64,000 nucleotides of DNA, taken from contig NC_081543.1 in assembly GCF_901000735.1 (NCBI RefSeq), positions 26,803,515-26,867,514 on the forward strand, in the 5' to 3' direction. Every line of letters begins with the position of its first letter. The first letter of the stretch is position 1. The position numbers were made by a program, and so were the translations under genes. Below the pieces are notes generated by a model, which did not search any database, had not been told where the DNA came from, and saw nothing but the letters and a program-made list of their open reading frames with translations. The DNA is from Corylus avellana (lineage: Eukaryota; Streptophyta; Magnoliopsida; Fagales; Betulaceae). Positions 58,740 to 64,000 of this stretch are shown here, in pieces.

Positions 58740-61348
58740 ACAAGTAAAAGGCTTGATCATGGTGATGGATGGATGGATGGTAGATAAATTGTTTTAGGTA
58801 CATGCAGATAAATACTTTCCATACATATACATAAAGCTATACTTGGGTAGGTAGTAGTATGAAAATGATGATCATGGTATAATTTTTTTGGAAACTTTTC
58901 TTGATTGTAAGAACATGCTTATATTACCCTTTAGGTTAATTTGAAGTTGCTGGTGATGCATATCTTTCCTTCCCTCTTTTGGTAATTAAGAATCTGTATT
59001 TCTCATGATTGAGTAATTAATACTATTTTGTAGACAATTATGTAATTAATCTGATGATGTGGCAGTGGAAATCGGCCATTGGATCAGACTATATATAAGT
59101 AGTTGGTCTTTTCTCTGTCCTTTTGGGATTGGTGATGAAACCAAGTAGTTGAATCATATATATGTGGTTCTTGTTTAATTTGACATTTCATGATATATAT
59201 CTCTTGGGAATCAAGAAGATCTTTTCTTTATCTTTTAATTTGTATAAATGCAATTAAATAAAGCAGCAGAATTTGGTTGGTTCCCTTGTTTTGGAGATTA
59301 AGACAATTCCTCTAGAAATTACAAAATATCTTGATCATTTGAGGGTTGTGGTCCCTAATTCGACCCTCATGAAGATGATATATCCCATGCCAATAAGAAT
59401 TGCAATTGCTTTATGATTCGTCAACTTTGGGGGTGGTTTATGCTGCTGCTTTTGCCAATTGAAAAGGTGCCTTTCATTAACTGCCTTTTTAGTTAGTGTG
59501 AAAGGCATTAGGGTTTATATGGACTAGTGGTTCCTTACAAGGTGCAACTTGTTAAAGCTTCAAGAGATGCCCACCAACGTATACGACTTCTTCATTGCAT
59601 TAAAGAGATTTCCAAGTTATATATATATATATATATATGCTTAATTGATTGGTTAAACAAAAGAAAATTAATCCACACTCGATCGATCCGTTTAAAAACC
59701 CCAAAGCTCGTTCATATACATCCTATATATTTGGGAGAATCTTTGGCATGAAATATTAAAAGGTCGTCATTTGTTCAATAAGAAATACTTTGCAATGCAA
59801 GATGATCCGCGTGAACAAAATATGTAAGTGAACGATTCTAGTTCAAGGATATTAGAATTCTCGATCTTACGAGCATTAAAGCTGATGATCATTGTTAGTA
59901 CAACAACCGCACGTCATTCACCAAAGAGCGAATCTGTAAGGAAGAAAAGAGGTTAAAGGGATTCGCTGGTTTGGATCCAGCGAAACCACTCCAACGCTCA
60001 ATTCAATTAGCGTATATGAAATAAAATTTTAGCCGAGTTTTGTACGTTAAGGTAATTAAATAGGGCTACGATCTTATGAACTTTTCAATGGGTGGCCAAA
60101 TGAGAAACCGTCGGTAACCGATTTACTCCACCCACCATTATATAAATTCCCCAGCAGAAGATGACTGTGCATATGACTGTATATGGATGTGCCATGCATA
60201 TATGCATGCATACATAATGTGATAAAATGTATGTTGAAATAGGCTATACCTTTAGAAATGAGAGCCTTAGAGGGCGACATATCGAAGACGTACGCATTGG
60301 GGTTTGCATGCATGCTTGGCTAGGATCATATATATATAATATAACGTAAGTCTTTATAAGAGAAAAGTATTACTCGCTGTTACTGTTTTCATGAGTTTTC
60401 TTTCCTTGTCCCTTTCACATTTCATAACCATTTCCTACATCGATCTCAATTTTCTTATTTCATATATACCAAGGGAATCATGCAAAGAGATTTGCTAATC
60501 TCTAATTAGAGAAAATATATATATTAGATTTACATAATAAACAAATGTGATATCGATTCAGTTGTTCTGGGTGGCGGCTGGTCTGTGCGCTTGTTTTTTT
60601 ATCATGTTGCTGGAAGAGAGTAGATTTTGTAGTAATCTAGTGTTTTGCTAACATTTAATTTTCTTGTTCGATCTGTATCTATTGCTTATTGGAGGGCACA
60701 AAATGCTTGATTTGTGCCTAAATCTTATAAAAATTGTTATCATCTTATCTTTGTAGAAAGCCGACATAACACTTTGCGCAAGTATTAGAGTTGACTGCAA
60801 ACATCAAATGCTCGGGAGGTGACCTATAAGAAAAGCAAATTAAAGGGTTAGAGTGACTCGCTTAGGATGATAGCGGAACCACCTCATATGCTTAAGTTAG
60901 TGAAAGTGAGATGAAGGAAAATAATAGACATAATGTATATATATATATATAAGGTTCAAGAAAGAGCCTACTTGTATTAGAGATTTCTCTACCTTTATAG
61001 AGTTGTTATTCCCATCTCCAATTGGTAAGGATAGTTGATATGTTAAATGCTAAAGATCAATATGGAAATAAGGGGGCCCCCAATAAATTGCCTTCCTCCT
61101 TCTGTGATATGTTCCTTGACTGTAAATATATAATTAAGCAAGTTAAAAATGATAGATTTCTTACCTTGTACGACCACGACTATTAACACATATAGCTCTT
61201 GATTTAAATGAATTTTTAAGTAAACGTATTAACATATATTAAAGAGGTACGCATGGTTCAGTACTTAAAGAACCAGTTTAGTCACTAAAAATATATGAGT
61301 GTATGCCACGTGTCGCAATTCTAAGACACTCTAAGGAAGAATTCCGCT

Positions 61349-61380
<32 letters not shown>

Positions 61381-62030
61381 ATGGGATACCTCTTGTAGCT
61401 TTAACAGTTTTTTCCCAAGAAGTCCAAGAGCAAATACCTATTGGTGGAGATGCTCTAAGATAGAAAAAAAAAAAAAAAAAAAGGTTTTGCTATTTTTTTT
61501 TTTTTTTTTTTTTTATAGAAAAATGGCTAAGGAATACCATGTCATATGCAGAAAAGAGACCAATCGCTGGACCACTAGAAACCAAATTTAGAGAGAAAAA
61601 AAAAAAAAAAAAGAAGTTTAAATTTGTGGTCATTAATTTTAGACAAAGTGATATTAAAGAGCTCAATTGTAATATGATTAATTTATTCTTAGATATGAAG
61701 AAATCCTTGCCATTATCTACCATTGACTTTGAAACATATTATCCCTGCCTACATAAGTAGCTAGTTCATGTGACATAGTTAGATCCATGTGTAAGAGGGG
61801 GGGGGGGGGGGGTTACCCACCAAAGAAATAATTAGCATTACTAATTAATATAGCATTACCATATAGTTTGATAAAAACAAGCATAATTAATTTGTATTGC
61901 CGTATATGTTTTTCAAAAATAAAAAGAAAAAAAATAAAGAAACATTTTTTTTTCCTTCCCATTGAATACTCATTAGGCCTTTAGATTACACACCAAGAGG
62001 TACTAATCCCCTCCTTTCTTTTAAATGCTT
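58740..62030. other. BEL1 3' flank and spacer, no gene seen
   Basis: It contains GGAT repeats just after the stop (58764-58780), TA microsatellites (59619-59637, 60938-60950), a GT run at 61360-61380, long A and T runs (61466-61512, 61597-61613) and a 16-base G run (61797-61812). Frames are short and unconvincing. Confidence 0.5.
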
Positions 62031-62031
62031 T

Positions 62032-62160
62032 TTTTTTCTTTTTTTTTTTTACATATCTACAAAAGAGGAGGAAAAATTTAGAAGGTGATTTAAAAAAAAA
62101 AAGTTGAGAAGGTAATTCGAATTAGTGGCCGTTGTTCCATGAGGCATAGCCCCCAGCTAA
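62032..62160 (-). mobile_element. tRNA-derived SINE, copy 4, 5'-truncated and inverted
   Basis: Read on the minus strand from 62160: TTAGCTGGGGGCTATGCCTC, a B-box-like TAATTCGAAT, about 40 bases not found in the other copies, then CCTCCTCTTTTGTAGATATG and a poly-A tail (T run at 62031-62050). TTAAATGCTT stands at both sides (62021-62030 and 62161-62170). This confirms a retroposed unit that lost its first few bases. Confidence 0.7.
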
Positions 62161-62170
62161 TTAAATGCTT

Positions 62171-62734
62171 TCTTAGATGTACGCAGAATTCGATTTTAAG
62201 TCTCTTATATGTCGATGACAACTTTTATCAATTGATCAATTAATTAACACCCCTGAAATGCTTTTTACTTTTTTATGTTTTTAGGATAAATACACGGGGT
62301 AGCTAGGCCAGCAGGGGATTTTGTATTTTTAATTTTGTATTGCCATCTCCGTCGTCAACCCACCACCCAGAAAGCACCGTCTTCTCCGATTGCCACCGAG
62401 CCACCACCTTGCGGCCACACCAATCCATCGACCCATTGAGCTGCGCAACCTTGATTTGGGGTTGAGAGGTTTATTCTAAAATGTGCTAGGCCCGGTATGT
62501 ACCCAATTGAGAAGTGAAGATATGGATCTATGATTACATCTTGTAAACAAAGGTATGGGCCATAAATCGGCCCATTACTTCTTTTTGTCGTGCAGGCCCG
62601 GTTCAGTTCCCATAGGATTTCTTGCTCACCAATCTGTTCCATTGTCTGATTAGGGTTTTTCATACCCAAATCTCTCTCTCTCTCTCTGAACAAATTTCAC
62701 AGCGGATAATGCGACAATCCTCCAAGTAGAAAAA
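62171..62734. other. Spacer and presumed TIM44 promoter/leader
   Basis: A GC-richer patch at 62340-62460 is followed by a CT repeat (62673-62688) about 50 bases before the TIM44 start, probably in the 5' leader. A minus-strand frame through 62355-62693 looks like a shadow of low-complexity sequence. Confidence 0.4.
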
Positions 62735-63242
62735 ATGGCGTATTGGGGACGAATTCACCAATCGAAGCTCAAGCACTTGTCGTATCAATGGAAGAGATGC
62801 TATTTTCAAAACCATTATGCGTCTTCGTTCATTTCCACTGCTTCTCGTGCGAGTCCGCGTCTTTTAAAAAATCCCAGTTGTGTTAAACAAAACAGTAACA
62901 GACCCTCTGATTTTTGCAATAACATGAGGGTTTTTGGTGCTTCAGCTCAGGTATTTTTTGTGGGCATAGTTTGTTGGTTCTTTTATAATTTTTCTTTTTG
63001 TTTAACTTTTTTTAAATTTGATGAATTTGTATTTGTTTGCTTTTGTTTCAAACTTGGAGAACTGGGGGTTTTGTATTAAGGGTTTTTGTTTTCGTGATTT
63101 TTATTTATTTATTTTTTTTATTAATGATGTGGCAGTCTTCAAGTTCGAGTTTACGATTGCTTTCTGCTAATGGGTGTGCCGGGAATCGCCGTTTCAGTGT
63201 CTTCAATGAGTTTTCAGAAAAAATGAAAGGCGAAGCTAACAG
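62735..63242 (+). CDS. TIM44-like mitochondrial import subunit, first two exons (partial)
   Basis: Exon 1, 62735-62950, encodes 72 residues rich in Arg, Ser, Lys and aromatic residues with almost no acids, as in a mitochondrial presequence. Exon 2, 63136-63242, ends in RRFSVFNEFSEKMKGEANR, the conserved start of mature plant TIM44. It stops two bases into a codon at a GTGTTT donor, so the next exon must begin with G to complete arginine. No such exon is found before 64000, so the gene continues past the right edge. TIM44 tethers mtHsp70 to the TIM23 channel in the inner membrane and helps pull preproteins into the matrix. The ATG at 62735 follows a short CT-rich leader. Splice junctions are by eye. 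Confidence 0.85.
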
Positions 63243-64000
63243 GTGTTTTTTGTATTGTTTGTTCAGTTCCTTTTAAGCTTGCTCTCTGTACAGTTATGGA
63301 TAACCAATGTTATATTGTAAGGTTTATGCTTTGTTTGGTCGCTGATCATTGTTTTAGGGGGGTAATATGTATGTGCTAATAAGTAGACGATGACTTTTTA
63401 ACCGGGTCTCTATTGGGTTGCCTCTTCTTGTTCATCATTTATGCTTGTCCCTGAGTTTTCTTTTGTATGTATGTTTGCTTTATTTCGCTGCATGAAAAAT
63501 GATATTGGAAACAGAAATAAAGTATAACTTTGATATCTAGATTTTTTTAGTTGTTTAAGAATGGATGAACAATGAAGTCTGACTGAGCCTGGCATGACTT
63601 TTTTGTTTATTTCATCTGAACATAAAATCTTTTCTATTGCTTTGATTGAGTAATGACCAACAAGGGATTCTGTTGTTGGAATAGGCAGAGAGATATCTTA
63701 GGCTAGGTAATAATGTTAATATGCGTAGAATGTTACTACTTTTGCAGTTATGTTGAAATTTAGGTTTTGGAGATATAAGTATTTGTTGAGTTTCTGAATG
63801 ACAGTGGCTCAAGTTCCCATTCTGATTTTGAAGCTGAAGCGAACAAGTTTTTACTTATATCAACACTTTATCATTCATGTCTTCTTTAAACTCTGTTTGT
63901 GATATTTAGTGTGGGACTTTATATATGTCTTAGGTTAGGTAATAGTGTTATATGCTTAGAATGTTACTTCTTTTGTAGTTAAGTTGAAATTTAGGATTTG
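63243..64000 (+). other. Intron 2 of the TIM44-like gene (continues beyond window)
   Basis: No further TIM44 coding segment is recognisable. A short TTAGGTTAGGTAATA-GTTAATATG-TTAGAATGTTACT segment is repeated near 63697 and 63931, a diverged direct duplication inside the intron. Confidence 0.55.

Noticed and set aside
61797..61812. 16-base G run
   Set aside because: A homopolymer microsatellite with no other structure around it, possibly also an assembly-sensitive length; not evidence of function.
62355..62693. 112-codon minus-strand frame before TIM44
   Set aside because: It starts in the CT repeat of the TIM44 leader and shows no recognised domain; probably repeat-derived.
1..64000. A previously undescribed multi-gene system
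   Set aside because: The genes found belong to known plant families, stand far apart, and show no shared operon-like or cluster logic beyond likely microsynteny. The unexplained islands are too short to support such a claim.

Overview
The window is nuclear DNA of a flowering plant, almost certainly a eudicot and probably a rosid tree or shrub. The evidence is AT-rich spacers, GT-AG introns, plant-specific gene families (BELL homeodomain, BRH1-type RING-H2, AT74-type phosphoglycerate mutase-like), GA/CT-rich 5' leaders, and a dense population of plant transposon relics. Species cannot be told from the sequence.

Six protein-coding genes can be supported: (1) a single-exon RING-H2 E3 ligase of the BRH1 group, minus strand, 3426-3920; (2) a two-exon BTB/POZ protein, plus, 21151-23622; (3) a large uncharacterised nuclear protein with a basic NLS, an acidic middle and an RG/RS-rich C-terminus, plus, 32814-37162, with a long intron in its leader; (4) a five-exon chloroplast-targeted histidine phosphatase (phosphoglycerate mutase-like), minus, 38328-40717, tail-to-tail with gene 3; (5) the ovule identity gene BEL1, a TALE homeodomain factor in four coding exons, plus, 55709-58739; (6) the first two coding exons of a TIM44-type mitochondrial import gene, plus, from 62735 and running off the right edge. 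There is no operon-like logic. The RING, BTB and BEL1 genes look like a conserved plant neighbourhood, since from memory Arabidopsis has a RING-BTB pair and a RING-BEL1 pair on two chromosomes.

The rest (about 80 percent) is spacer built from transposable elements: the 3' end of an LTR retrotransposon with its LTR (1-700); a solo LTR with perfect 5-bp target duplications (10098-10596); two CACTA-like fragments (8266-8636; 14055-15257), the second with an array of near-perfect palindromes; several hAT-like and Tourist-like MITEs (5160-5354, 16013-16251, 17568-17960, 26689-26857, 30091-30248); a hAT element nested in a MITE terminal repeat (26905-27877); a dead LINE reverse transcriptase fragment (25690-26040); and four copies of one tRNA-derived SINE family (12799, 43012, 47287, and minus at 62032), three with target-site duplications. 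No tRNA, rRNA, CRISPR array or miRNA precursor was recognised.

I found no new multi-gene biological system. The most informative observations are the SINE family, the palindrome array, the nested hAT/MITE, the conserved gene neighbourhood, and upstream reading frames in two leaders.
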